From positions 4,897,580 to 4,961,579 of the forward strand of contig OZ026562.1 in assembly GCA_964020155.1 (NCBI GenBank): 64,000 nucleotides of DNA. The letters run 5' to 3'. Positions 10,615 to 24,861 of the stretch are shown piece after piece (position 1 is the first letter of the stretch; each line of letters opens with the position of its first letter). A program made the position numbers and the translations under genes. The notes under the pieces were generated by a model. The model saw nothing but the letters and a program-made list of their open reading frames with translations, was not told the origin of the DNA and did no database searches. The stretch is from Chondrilla cf. caribensis. Its lineage: Eukaryota > Porifera > Demospongiae > Chondrillida > Chondrillidae.

Positions 10615-13600
10615 TTATTCTTTTTGCTGATCACTGATCCACTGCACGAGGCATTGGTAGATGCTCAAGTAGTGGTCCTGTAGGAGAGTTACCATGGAAA
10701 CAGATCACAGATACTTCCACCAGACACCCCCCACACCTGCACACAGCACACACACCTTGCTAACAAGGGCAGACGGGCGCTGCCTGCGAATTTCCCTTAC
10801 TGTGTGGAAGACATCCACCCACCCTTCCTGTTGAAGTTGTGCAACACTGATGGATATTGCACAATACATGCCACATGCATTGTCTTGAGTTAAGCTACAT
10901 GCAATTGAAAGAAATTGTGAATTGAACACACACACACACGCACTCCCTCACACACAACATGTACGTACATACGTACGTATCTATGTATCATACCTTGATG
11001 AGGAGTGGACACATACAACACATACGTATCTACATATCATACCTTGGTGAGGAGTGGATGATTATTGGACCATCGGACTCACTCTCCACAGTCTCAATGA
11101 ACTTCAGCCAATCTGTTACCATGGTTGCCATATTGACATTATTCCAATTGTAAAAATGGAACACTTTCACATAACGAGGAGAATAGTCTCTCTGGAAGAG
11201 AAAGTGCTGCTTTAATAATGGTGACAAGCTACAATCCCCGCCAACATCTCACCTGTGGAGAAGACACAGTAAAGGCTAATTCCTTGAAACCATTGATGAC
11301 TTGACTTGTTTCCATGGTAACTGTAATGCTGCCATTTTCTTGCTCTAGTTCCCAATAGGAGTCCTAAAATTGATCAACGAGACTACACACAGGTGAACGA
11401 GACTACACACAGGTGAACGAGACTACACACAGGTGAACGAGACTACACACAGGTGAACGAGACTACACACAGGTGAACGAGACTACACACAGGTAAACGA
11501 GACTACACACAGGTGAACGAGACTACACACAGGTGAACGAGACTACACACAGGTAAACGAGACTACACACAGGTGAACGAGACTACACACAGGTGAACGA
11601 GACTACACACAGGTAAACGAGACTACACACAGGTGAACGAGACTACACACAGGTGAACGAGACTACACACAAGTAACATGTCACACACAAGTGGACTAGA
11701 ATAAAGCAACGAGTATTGACCATTTACTGTCCCTTCATAACGTGGGTGGATCACTAGCTCCACCCAATACGTCTCTTAGGGTTTGGACTTCATTCAAATA
11801 CATTCAAGTGGGTGTTATTCACCACAGACACACCTTCATTTAAGTGGGTGTGACTCAACACAGACACACCTCCAGACAAACCCACCTCCTCCTTCTCCAG
11901 TGTCCCAATCATGACGATTGAATTAGCATTTGTTGAGAGAACCATTTCCCAAAAGTCCTCTCTAGTTGTGGCCAAGGGATGCTGGGTGATGATGTAAGCT
12001 GTCTCCCTTGTGTATCCCTGGTGAGGGGGAGGAGCAGGTGATCCAGACACACCCACATTCACTCCCATCCAGTCTCACTTACCTGAATAGGACTGGCATT
12101 GATGTAACCATCACTGTTGTGTCCGCAGCACACTCTGTTACAGTCCACTGAGCATGGGAGGAGTGAGCATGGGAGGAGTGAGCATGGGAGGAGTGAGCGT
12201 GGGAGGAGTGAGTGTGGGAGGAGTGAGCATGGGAGGAGTGAGCGTGGGAGGAGTGAGCATGGGAGGAGTGAGCATGGGAGGAGTGAGCATGGGAGGAGTG
12301 AGCATGGGAGGAGTGAGCATGGGAGGAGTGAGCATGGGAGGAGTGAGCGTGGGAGGAGTGAGCATGGGAGGAGTGAGCATGGGAGGAGTGAGCATGGGAG
12401 GAGTGAGCATGGGAGGAGTGAGCATGGGAGGAGTGAGCGTGGGAGGAGTGAGCATGGGAGGAGTGAGCGTGGGAGGAGTGAGCATGGGAGGAGTGAGCAT
12501 GGGAGGAGTGAGCGTGGGAGGAGTGAGCATGGGAGGAGTGAGCGTGGGAGGAGTGAGCATGGGAGGAGTGAGCGTGGGAGGAGTGAGCATGGGAGGAGTG
12601 AGCGTGGGAGGAGTGAGTGGTGATCTGCTGCAGTTGACTAATGGGTGTGTCTACTTGTGGGCGGGGCTACTGGTGTTGTATTCAATTGGTCAATACAAAA
12701 GTACACACTCACTCACACCCCTTATGATAGTCACACTCACCCCTCACTCCATGATAGCAACGTACGTACGTACTTCCCCAGCTATGGAGATAGTCACCCT
12801 CCCCCTCCAGAGATAGTCACATGCATACTCACCCCCTCACCCTAGGATAGTCATACTCACCCCCTCACCCTAGGACAGCCATACTCACCTCCTCACCCTA
12901 GGACAGCCATACTCACCCCCTCACCCTAGGATAGTCATACTCACCCCCTGACCCTAGGATAGTCATACTCACCCCCTCACCCTAGGATAGTCATACTCAC
13001 CCCCTCACCCTAGGATAGTCATACTCACCCCCTCACCCTAGGATAGTCATACTCACCCCCTCACCCTAGGATAGTCATACTCACCCCCTCACCCTAGGAT
13101 AGGCAAAATACACTTAACACGGACAATGTTACTGGTACACACTTACACGGGAGTCGGTGATAATCTCTGTTCTTTGTTTTGTTCTGTTCAGTGAGAGCAA
13201 TCGAATATTGCTCACTTGGGTCATCATGAGGGAGACGCTGAAGAAGGTGACATTTCAGTTCCAAATCATTACATCATTAAATGACAAGACCATAGCTGAC
13301 ATCAGCTCACCAGAAACTCGTTAGTGAGCTCAGCTCCACCCTCTGTGGTGAGACCATTTAAATAATCCTCTAAATTGTCGCTCTGGACTAGGGTGTCTTT
13401 GTAGGAATAACTTTCAGCTATGGCTCTGTAAATGAACTCGTATTGCTCCTGTGGTGGGTGTGGCAAGAGCATAGGGGGTGGAGTAAATATATGAGATGTG
13501 ATCCTCGAGCTAAGTGGTCACCGACCTCAGACTGGACCATTTTCATTCTCTGTCCCCTCAGCTCGTGGAGGACACTCTGTATGCTGACAGCTGGGTGGTC

Positions 13601-15459
13601 TCTCATGTGCTGAAGCACTATATCGATAGCAATGTAGGTCCCTGTGCGACCAACCCCGGCACTAGCAGGAGGAGGGCAAGTACGTACCTCGGAGTAAAGA
13701 CACACCCACTTGCACACAGGTCCCACTCACCTGCAGTGGATCACAAGTGGTCCATGCTCCTCTCTCATTTCCGAGCGAACCACCTTTATAAAGTGCAGCA
13801 TGTCATAAGGCATAGCAGGCACCCCAAAGTCAGGCCAATAGGTGAAGTGGTACTGGTCCACCTGGCGTATGACTCCCGTGGAGACCTGCAGGGGAATCCA
13901 CATCAGCACAATACAAACACAAGGGAGTTGACTTCACTGACGTTGGATAGAGTGAACTGGCGGAGAGTGTAGGTCGGGAGGATGGAGACTTCTCTGGCCT
14001 CGACCACCAGATCCCCAAACTGCAGGGGGTCCACTTCCGGCCAGTACTGAGCACACTTTTGCTGGAGAGGGAGGAGTAGTGACACACCCACTTCATATCC
14101 AAATACGTATGTGATGCAACCTACGTACCCTTCCCATTTCATAGAGATTGGTTACCATGACAATGATAACTGTCTCCTCCCCCCACACCATTCTCCAGAA
14201 GTCCTCCACAGTTGTCGTTAGGGGTCCTTGACTGGCTATGTACTCAGCAGTCTTGTTGTAGCCCTAAGCATAGGCCAGCACATCTCATGAAGAACCTTGA
14301 CATGGGGAACTGCGGTGAATCCTCGTTAATCCACCACAATTTGCTTGGGGAAAAATGGTGGATTAACTGGATATTGCATCCTGTCTGCATACTTCATTTA
14401 CATAGGGAAATAGCAGTGGATGAAAAGGCTTGGTGTGTGAGGTGGTGGATTATCAAGAATTCACTGTGTGCTATGTACGAAATACCATTGAGACACCACA
14501 CACACACGTGTGTGCATAGCTAACATTGATGTAGTTGGCATTGATGTAGTCAGTTTGTGGAGAAGTTCCACCTGGAGTTGGCTTGAGGATAACACGGGTG
14601 TGGTCATCTACAGAGAGTGGGTGGGTCAAAAAGAAAGCAGCTTTGTGATGGATGAATAACGATAAACAATGAATAAAATATAAACACAACAACACCACCG
14701 AACACAACAAAAAATGCAATATTCACAACATCAAACATGCACATACACCACAGATAGGGCTCCATCAGTATACGTCAGGTTCACTCTACTCACAAGCACT
14801 GATGTTACGATATCTGTTCTTTGGTATATTTTCTGTTGCCTTGGCAACTGTCATAGGATGACCAGAACTGGTGTCTTCCAAAAGCTGTATCAGTCACATG
14901 ACACTCATGTGATGTGCAAGTGATATCAACATTTATTCCTTCAGAACGTACCCTGTATTCCTGAGGGAAACCCCCTGACTCCTTCAACTCTTGAATGTGA
15001 TCAACAAATATTTCCAAAGGAACACTCGGATACCGAGGTAGTAGAGCTACAGACGCAGCATGCAGGAGCATACATAGAATCACAAGAACAGACATGTGTC
15101 TAGACTAACAGGACAGTCAGGGGTCTAGACTAACAGGACAGTCAGGGGTCTAGACTAACAGGACAAAACTTTGGCTAGATCATGTCTAAAAGAAGTTGAT
15201 GGTAAGTTTCAACTAACAAGAAAGAGTGTTTTGGATCCCCGAGGAAACCTGCTTATTGTCTCCATCTGTAAAGAGAGCAGTTCTGTCATCAGAAACACCA
15301 GTTCGCCTTGTCTTTCTGCTACAGAATGAGACAGCACACATATCGATGCCAAATTTAATAACGGACCCTTAGAGGATATACAGATGTGCATACTAATCCA
15401 CCAGCACCCACCATATTATATTAGAACATAAAAATGCATACACACACACAAACACACAC

Positions 15460-15510
<51 letters not shown>

Positions 15511-15731
15511 CACACACACACACACACACACAATACACACGGTCAAATGCAACTTGTGGTACAACTTGCGACTGCATACGAACGCACGCACATTTTCAGG
15601 TAGTACCAAAGACATATTCCACAGCAGAAGAGCGTGATGACAATGCCAGTGAGAAATAAAAAGGATAGAGGGATAGCTATATAGAAGGGGAGGCAACCAC
15701 TCCCTTGACAAACGTTGTCGCCATTCACCAT
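10615..15731 (-). CDS. PTP-C: transmembrane tandem-domain tyrosine phosphatase with almost no ectodomain
   Basis: Predicted membrane phosphatase for phosphotyrosine. The ATG at 15731 has a good context (aaaaccATGG) and gives only about 15 residues before one hydrophobic helix ([20 protein letters not shown]). No signal peptide or Ig/FN3 exon is seen in the 370 bp before PTP-D. D1 contains [31 protein letters not shown] and an intact [10 protein letters not shown] signature, split by an intron at 13680-13730. D2 keeps the fold ([24 protein letters not shown]) but the active-site segment reads IIIHSSPS: Cys to Ser with the signature arginine lost, so D2 should be inactive. The last exon ends DQQKE at 10615 (+/-1). 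The juxtamembrane exons between about 15600 and 15065 could not be joined in one phase and are unresolved. An unseen upstream ectodomain exon is the main alternative. Confidence 0.82.
11375..11672 (-). repeat. 20-bp minisatellite
   Basis: About 15 near-perfect copies of gagactacacacaggtgaac in a PTP-C intron. Confidence 0.95.
12148..12620 (-). repeat. 15-bp minisatellite
   Basis: About 31 copies of GAGCATGGGAGGAGT (with GCAT/GCGT variants) in a PTP-C intron. The period is a multiple of three, so both strands are open and give spurious ORFs. Confidence 0.95.
12836..13102 (-). repeat. 28-bp minisatellite
   Basis: About nine copies of a unit near cctaggatagtcatactcac plus ccctcac, in the same PTP-C intron as the 15-bp array. 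Confidence 0.92.
14313..14466. mobile_element. MITE-like element with terminal inverted repeats
   Basis: About 154 bp in a PTP-C intron. The left end (cggtgaatcctcgttaatcc) and the reverse complement of the right end (cagtgaattcttgataatcc) match at most positions and share the following accac. The termini resemble those of the clearer element at 48859-49035, so it is probably a diverged member of the same Tc1/pogo-like family. A clean TA duplication is not visible. Confidence 0.55.
15449..15533. repeat. (CA)n microsatellite
   Basis: CA run with one AA interruption in the first PTP-C intron. Confidence 0.95.
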
Positions 15732-16099
15732 GGTTTTCCGAGTCTCCTCAGTTATTACGAAGGCTAAGTCGTTCACGGTTCACTTGCGATAAGTGGGCGT
15801 TGGTCGCCAGACGCCATTTTGATGAGAAATGATAATTATATTCATGATATACATGTATAATGATAATATTAATAGAGCTACAACACACTTTATTAATTCA
15901 CTCCAGAGAGTAAACTTGTAAATACTGTGTACAAACACGCTGGCACACTTATTGATGATAGTGCAACCTCAAGTTGTTCTAATGATTATGGGTATAGCAC
16001 ACGATCAATGCAATTAATCGATATGCTAATTAATATTATGAGTCTTATCTGAATAATGATGCTTTTACAAACTGTGCTTGATGAAGATGAAGTGACTGA
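15732..16099. other. intergenic spacer between PTP-C and PTP-D
   Basis: AT-rich spacer between the start of PTP-C and the stop codon of PTP-D. It must hold the PTP-C promoter and PTP-D 3' UTR. No ectodomain exon, repeat or recognisable motif was seen. Confidence 0.6.
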
Positions 16100-19000
16100 T
16101 TATGCAAAATTGGAGTATCCCTCAAAAGTGGTCAAATACTGGAGGATTCCATCGTGGATGAACTTATACTGTTCCTGTTGAGTGAGAAAATGATGCAGGT
16201 TACCATGGCAACATGAGAATCACTACACTTGTCAACACCAGTCAGCCGCAGTTCCGAACACAACAACCAATAGTGTAGCAGGAATCCTTACAACTCACCA
16301 CAAGATTTCGCAATTCTCAAGAGACACACCCACACAGATCACAATTCTCAAGAGACACACCCACACAGATCACAATTCTCAAGAGACACACCCACACAAA
16401 GCACAATCACTTACCACGGACTCTACAATCCCTGGTCTCTGTATTCTGAGGGACTTGACTGCTCTGAACACGTCAACGATCTGTTCAGTCTTGACTCTCT
16501 CCAGAGCTGTCATCAACGCACACAGAGCTCCACTGCGGCTCACTCCGTTGGTGCACTGAATGGTAATTGGATGGTTACCAGACTTCCTTTGGACTCTCTG
16601 GACATCGTTGATCAGCTCAATCAGGCTACCGGCATTACCGGGGCAACCACCCTCAGGCCAATCAGTGTAGTGAAACTGTGTGATATTGCGGCACTCCTCC
16701 TCCTTGTTCTCCCTCCAAATCTTCAACTTCCTCACAACATAGTCTGAGTTGACAGGATCCTCACTGACCAGCTCAGCAGTGACTGATCCGTACTGCTTGG
16801 TCTCCCCCACCACACTGGGCCAGTACTGGACACTCATCTCCTGCAAGGACCACCAAACAACATCATTCAATACCCCATTCACCGACTAGACTCTGTACTT
16901 AATTCAAGTAAATTTATTTTCATTCCAATGAGTGCACTTATATGGCTAGCTCACATGGCAGCAATGTCAGCCGCACATGTGTAACTACACACACCTCACA
17001 TACAGCACAAACACAAACACACACACACCACACACACACACACACCACACACACCACACACACACACCACACACACACACACACACACCACACACACCGC
17101 ACACACACACACACACACACACACACCACACCACACACACACACACCACACACACACACACACACACCACACACACACACACACACACCACACACCACAC
17201 ACACCACACACACCACACACACACCACACACACACCACACACACACACACACACACACCACACACACACACCACACACACACCACACACACACCGCACAC
17301 ACACACACACACACACACCACACACACACCACCACACACACACCTTTTCATTGTCGATGACCTCTTCCAGGCTGATAATGGCATGACACATCTGTCCCCA
17401 GATCATCTGCCAAAAGTCCTTGAGTGTGTCAGCAAGTGGAGTTTGAGTGGTTATGAATGCCTTCAACTGGCGATATCCCTGAATAGGTGGATACAGTTGA
17501 CAGCCTCACTAGATGCTATGTGGACACTTTCCAATAGTGGTTCAGTTTCAATTTTCAATAAAATGAATTTCAATTTCACATAAGCAGACCCCCATAAACA
17601 AATACACATACTCGTCATTTTTCAAAAACACTGAGTGTGACATGTGCATGAAGACCAGTGGGTGTGACATGTGCATGGAGACCAGTGGGTGTGACATGTG
17701 CATGAAGACCAGTGGGTGTGACATGTGCATGGAGACCAGTGGGTGTGACATGTACATGAAGACCAGTGGGTGTGACATGTGCATGGAGACCAGTGGGTGT
17801 GACATGTGCATGAAGACCAGTGGGTGTGACATGTGCATGGAGACCAGTGGGTGTGACATGTACATGAAGACCAGTGGGTGTGACATGTGCATGAAGACCA
17901 GTGGGTGTGACATGTACATGAAGACCAGTGGATGTGACATGTACATGAAGACCAGTGGGTGTGACATGTGCATGAAGACCAGTGGGTGTGACATGTACAT
18001 GAAGACCAGTGGGTGTGACATGTGCATGAAGACCACTGGACATGTGACAAGGGAACTAACGTACATCCAAGTATGTGGCATTGATATAGCCTTGCTTTGA
18101 GGAGCTTGGATTGAGGGGAACCAGAATATCATCCGCTGTAGAAAGACAGTAGAGGGGTGTGTCAGCGTGGAGTGGAGGGGTGTGTCAGTGGAGGGTATGA
18201 AGTAGATGCCTGTGTCAGTAGCAGTAGAAGAAAGGTGTGTGTGACTCACGCGGCAGCAAATTCTTAGACCTGTTCTTGCCGACATTGGAAGACATTAGAG
18301 CAACAGTAAAATCAAACGTGTCTTCTTTGGGACAAACAGAAGACAATTTCTAACAAAATAAATTGATAAGCGAATCAATAAAAGTATCAAAGCCAATTTG
18401 AGACTATCACTGATAAGCAATACCTGATATTGCTCCTCATAGCCTGTCAGCCCTGTTTTCTCATTCTTCTCTTGGAGAGCATTGAGCTGCTTCTTGAGGT
18501 TAGTGGCCACCACAGAGGTATCACCACAGTTGTGGTATTCAGCAAGTGCATCGTAGATGAAGACATATTGGGGCTGTGGGTACAATACAAGTGCGTTGTG
18601 TGCAACCCAATAGAGTGGGAAGACCATCACTGCTCCACTTACCTCCGTCTGAACCATGTAGTTCCTTTTCCAGCGAAGACCACGGACGAAATTGAACACA
18701 TCCACTTTTCCCTCAGCTTCAATCATCTCAATGTTGGTATCTATGGTAACAAACGTCCCTGTGCGTCCCACACCAGCACTGCAGTGAACAACCATTGGTC
18801 CGGAGTTGTTCCTGTCATGATACTGGCGGACTCTTTGTCGGAAGGACAAGATGGCAGTGGCATACTCAGGCACTCCGTGGTCTGGCCAGGCCAGGAAGTG
18901 GAACTGGCGGACTTCTCTGGTAGACTCCTCGTTGCCGTACTGGAAATATGTGGAATGAACCTCGTGTCAATACTTGCAATGAAATACAGACACACCCATG

Positions 19001-20928
19001 AACACAATTGCCCCACCCACAATCACACACCAACCTCTTGCACTGAGAATGTTCTAACACAATAAAGAGCAAGCTCCTCCTCTTCTGTCATGGTAACCTT
19101 GATATTGCCATAGAGACGAGGAATGGACACTGCTTCTGGCCAATACTGGTTGCACTTTACAACCAACTGTACCAGATGATGCAATACAGAGTGAACATTG
19201 CGCAAGAAGTAATGCAGGGTGTACACTGTCACTGTAACTAACTCTTTCTCTGCCTTCTTCTAGTTTGGTCACCATGACAATGGTGGGGACATTGTTCTGC
19301 CAGATCATCCTCCAGAAGTCGTCGATAGAAGAAGCAGTTGGTCCCTGGGAAGCAATGTAGTTTTTGGTCTTCTTGTAACCCTAAATACAACAGGGCTTGA
19401 AGAGTGAACTTGTCACAACTACTTCCAACCAGTCATCAACTCACATCAAGGAATGAGGCATTGATGTAGTCACTACCCGGCTCTGCACTGTCACTGCTCA
19501 AAACAACACGTGAGTGGTCATCTGAAGGAAGGGTTATCACACCATTTCAACATGCACACACACATAGAGGGAGAGAGAGAGAGAGAGAGACCCTAACCCT
19601 AAGCACACACAAGCCTACACAAATATACACATGCAACATGAGACTCACAAGGTGATATGTTGATGAACCTATTCTTCCCGGCATTACAAGGAGCTCTAGC
19701 GTGCTGAGTCGTCACCTCCCACTCCAAATCTAACGACTACAAAATTGAAAGGAAATTGTAAACTGTCATCATCACTGAGTTCCATCCAATAGACTGCACC
19801 TGGAACTCGTCAGTGAAGCCCTCTCCATCCTCTCTCCTCAGCAAAGCAACGGTCTCCATCAGGTCCTCCACCTTTATCACTGGGTGCTTGGGATCAGCTG
19901 TGAAAGTTGCAATGGACATTAAACCCAACCCAGCAGTAGCGTCACCAGGTGTGGATGATGAGTGGCCCACTTACGTTCTGGAGGTGCCAAATCCAGCACC
20001 TGAAGGTTGATAGCACCTTCTTTGGCACCATGTCCATTGGTGGCAATGACCGTGTAGGACCCTGCATCTTCCAGGTAGGTCTTGGTGATGTACAAGGACC
20101 CTCCTCTCAACACTTTAAACCGGTCATCCTTCAGCTCCTCACCCTCTTTCACCCACTTAACTGTGGCATCGTCTGTCATCACTTCCACATAGAGCAGTGT
20201 TGGCATGCTGGCAGACCCCATCACCAGAGGCTCCTCAATGGTGAGGTACGGGTCTAAGGGACAGCAGTTGACAGAGATATCTGAGGTTAAAGAGCCCTCC
20301 AGGGCACATGGTCTAGTATACTGAGGTATGTGTGCACTAGTATACTGAGGTATGCGTGCTCCAGTATACTGAGGTATGCGTGCTCTAGTATACTGAGGTA
20401 TGTGTGCTCTAGTATACTGAGGTATGTGTGCACTTACGTTTTGTCTTCTTGAAAGATGGCATATGCACGAAGTTGCTGTGATGGTTGGCATGGTGATAGG
20501 GGGAGGGTTGCCGGCGGAAACAGCTTTGGAGAAAATATCAAAAGAGTAACATACATGTACCGTCATAGCAACACTCCACCTAGCAATACTCCACCTAGTT
20601 ACACTACCTAACAACACTCCACTTGGCGACACTACCTAGCAACACTCCACCTAGCAACACTACCTAGCAACACTCCACCTAGCAACACTACCTAGCCACA
20701 CCCCACCTAGTTACACACAGAACTCACTAGAGAAGTACAGCGATCAAAATAAGCACTGCTATTATCAGAATTACTAGAACCACTATGACAGCAATGATCA
20801 CGGCAGTGTAGTCAGGTTCTTCTTGTATTATGATCACTACAGGAAGGGCGAGATGGAATATGGGATGGCACATGCGATGATGAATACTCTACACACTCAA
20901 TACTCAAATACAGCAGAGTATTCCACAA

Positions 20929-20995
<67 letters not shown>

Positions 20996-21923
20996 AACAC
21001 ATATACACATACGTACCTGGAGAAAGACCTGTCTCGAAATGCTGTAAATAATACAATTGAATACATACAAGTTACAGTCAATTGACATTGCACACACACA
21101 CACCACATGTCACAGCTAGCCTCACTTCAGTTGGTTCCAGCTCAGAATGATACCTCACAAAGACTCTGTAGCTGTTCCCCCGCTCCAGAGGGGCATTGTA
21201 AAACAGCATATTTCCAGAGCCTCTAGACCTCCCATCACCAAGATTGAAATCGAAAGGAGGTGGTCTGATGTACCTAGCTGCCACGTATGAATCTGTTGAA
21301 TCAGAGTAAGTACGAACTTGTGCTCTGTGAAGAGCATCTTTGCTGCGATCACCTTCGCCCTTCACCACAAAAATGTATAGTTGACTAAATGTAAAAGAAT
21401 AAAAGTAAACACATCAAGGATGCATACAAGCAGACAGCCACAGCCCTCCCGTGAGGCTGCCCCACCTGACTGCGTCCCCGTACGTCTCCACTCCTGGTAT
21501 AGTGATTGTCACCGTTTGCTGAGGATGTTCTCCTCCACCGTTGGTGAAGTTTTGAGGAACGACTGGAAGCAAATAATAAACAAATAACAACAACAACAGT
21601 GCACATTTAGTGCAGTACAATGTGGTGCTATTTCTTTATCCACAGAATTATTCACGGACTCACATAATATCCTAGTGTTGGTGTTGGTGGTTGCTACTTT
21701 GCCTGGTCCAGCACTGGTCCTTGCCCTCACAGACACTCCATATCTCGTCGAGGGCTGGAGTTCAGTGATCTCAAATGTTGTTCCAGTAGTATTGGTAGTA
21801 TTAATCCGTGAATTTCCATACTTTCGATACTAGTAATAAAAACAAGAGGATTGATCCCAGTGGCATATTCAGCAATTTGCATAAATATAGAAACTACATA
21901 CATGCATGTACACACGCACCACA

Positions 21924-21973
<50 letters not shown>

Positions 21974-22021
21974 CACACCACACCACACACACACACACAC
22001 ACATACACACACACACACACA

Positions 22022-22083
<62 letters not shown>

Positions 22084-22093
22084 CACATACACA

Positions 22094-22134
<41 letters not shown>

Positions 22135-22712
22135 ACCATTATTGTGTAGACTGTGATCATACCATTGGGGTTTGTAGGCTCCTTCCAAGTCAAGCGTAGG
22201 AAACGGAGTTCCTTGGTGGCTACTTCAAGTCCTACAGGCTCCCCGGGTGCTGTGAGGAGAGGACAAGGTCCATTCATTACCACACCTATCACACAGAACA
22301 TGCAACACACACACCTCCTTCTCCAGTCTTGAAGCTACCAGACTCTCCTGGAACTAGTATCATTCTACCATTAACACGGTACACACTAGATACATCATAT
22401 TTATAGTCTGTGAAGTAGCTGAGGTTCTTCAGCAGAACAAACGTCTCATTTCTCATAACATAAATTGGTTCTTTATCAGAGGATGCTTGCCTCTTTCTTC
22501 TCCCACCGCTCTTCACTGGAGAGTAGGTGACTCTATACATGCTCAGCAACCGATCGGAGACTGAGCCTTCCATTGGGTCAATAGTTGTCCATGATACATT
22601 GTAACTCCGATTATCACCTTCCACTGCAGTACTGTCAACACCACCAACAGTGTTGTTGAGGTCTGAGGCAACTGTGAAGGGATAGAAATGGTGTGTAATC
22701 ACACCACTACAT

Positions 22713-22757
<45 letters not shown>

Positions 22758-22759
22758 CT

Positions 22760-22790
<31 letters not shown>

Positions 22791-24716
22791 TAACATAATA
22801 TTCCAGATTTTATCCTGTCAGTGGTGTTGTCACTGGTAAAATTCCCTTCATATACAGCCTGTACACTTATGTTTACTGTTATGTTTGGCTGTACATTCAG
22901 TGTTACTGACGTGTTGCTAGTCATCAGAACACGTGGGTCTTGATCAGAGAACACAGTAAAGGTAGCATCGACCCCCTCCAGACCTGATGGCACCACCCAG
23001 GACACAGTGAGGGTTAGAGGATCAACGATGGTCCCTTCAATCATTGTCACTGCCGTGTTTGCTGTCGTTTGGGCAGATCAAGCAGTAAATAACAATAACA
23101 ATATTACCAAACAAACATTCTCTCACCTGGAGAAGCAGTGGGAAATCGATATGTGGCAACTGGTCCACTACCATTGTTATTGGTGGCCGAAATGTTGACA
23201 ATACAGGTAGTGTTGTTCGGCAACCCATCAACTGTCACACTTCGGCTGGCTGTTCCATTTGAGAAGTGGAAGGATTTACCCCTACAGGTCACCTCCACAG
23301 AGTAACTAATGATATTCATGATTTCCCCTTTAGGAGGCTGCCAGGAGACCTTGACAGCAGTGAGGCCAGCTAACATGGATGTTATGTCAGAAACAGGACC
23401 AGGGGGACCTGGTGAGGACCAGATGAGGACCAGATGAGGACCAGATGAGGACCAGATGAGGACCAGATGTGACAGTGGTTGTGATGCAATGACATGACAT
23501 GATGACATGACGTAATGACATGACGTATGACATGACGTAATGACATGACATAATGACACAAAGAGTGAGTGATGAATCTCGTTACTAACCAATGACACGA
23601 GCTGTGTAGGTTGAAGTGAAGTTATCATTGATTTCATGAACTCTAGCTGTACATGTGAACACGTGCTCAACATTGGTCTCACTCAGGACTCGTACTAGAC
23701 TATCATTGTTTGATACAATATTGCTACCAAGAGACCAGGAGTAGCTGATGGTCCTGTTAGCTAGAACACCCGTAAGCTCAAGAGAACAGGTCTGATTGAC
23801 CTTAAAGGGGGCTGTAACATCTTCAATTGCATTGTTAGGACTTGAAAAGATGACATATCCTACATGGGAGGAAAAACAGGATCCAACACAATAGATCTAC
23901 AATTAAAGGCAATTAATTGCGAATTGATGATTTCAGATCAACTCACTCGATACATTAGCACTAGCATTAACAATGCGAGGAGATCCACTCAGTGTGGCTG
24001 TACACACAACACTAGCAGAACTGACTCCACTGGTGACAATCTGGATGGATGTGGCATTTTGCCTGACGAGGCTGGCACCCTCACTGACACTGAACAACAC
24101 TTCTGTGTTACTTGGGGCTGTGGGGCTTAATACGGCAGTACAACTCAAAGTCACATTTTCTCCAATTCGTGCTTGAATTACGGGAGGGAGGATTGTAAGG
24201 CTTTCGATTTCTGAATAGACACACCATACAACCAGCATATGGCTTCAGAGCCATTTTCAGCAACACAATAATACACTACATTGCACTTACGATAAGGCCG
24301 TAATTCAATCTGATTGGAGGCCACATTGCTAATGTCGTTGCTGGCATTACAAGAGTAACTCCCTCCTTCCGTGTTCAGGTTAGCAACGGTGAAGGTCATG
24401 TCGGTCTCAGTAGCTAGCACGGTGTTGTTTACGGACCAGGTGTACTGAACTGGGGACATCCCAGGTTTATCCACTGTACAGTTGAATGTGACGCTACCTC
24501 CCACTGGAGCCTCTGGTCCTGGATCCACGGTGACTGTCACGCTTGATATTGGAGCTGAAGTTGAAGGTAAAACATGGAAACATTAGTTGAAAGATTCTCT
24601 CTTGAGATGAACTGAAAGCAAAGGATTGTGTTCATATATGATAGTCAAAGTATCCATGGATTGATACATTGTGCAAGTGAGTAGACAATAACACTACCTA
24701 CACCCACACCCACCCA

Positions 24717-24762
<46 letters not shown>

Positions 24763-24804
24763 CTAACCCTAAGCACACACAAACCTACACAAATATACAC
24801 ATGC

Positions 24805-24861
<57 letters not shown>

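Noticed and set aside
12117..12816. Long Gly/Ser/Met and Pro/Thr/Leu open frames on both strands
   Set aside because: Products of the 15-bp minisatellite, lying in a PTP-C intron; no composition or motif of a real protein.
17548..18285. Repetitive open frames (MSHPLVFMH type and reverse)
   Set aside because: 27-bp intronic minisatellite, multiple of three, hence open in many frames.
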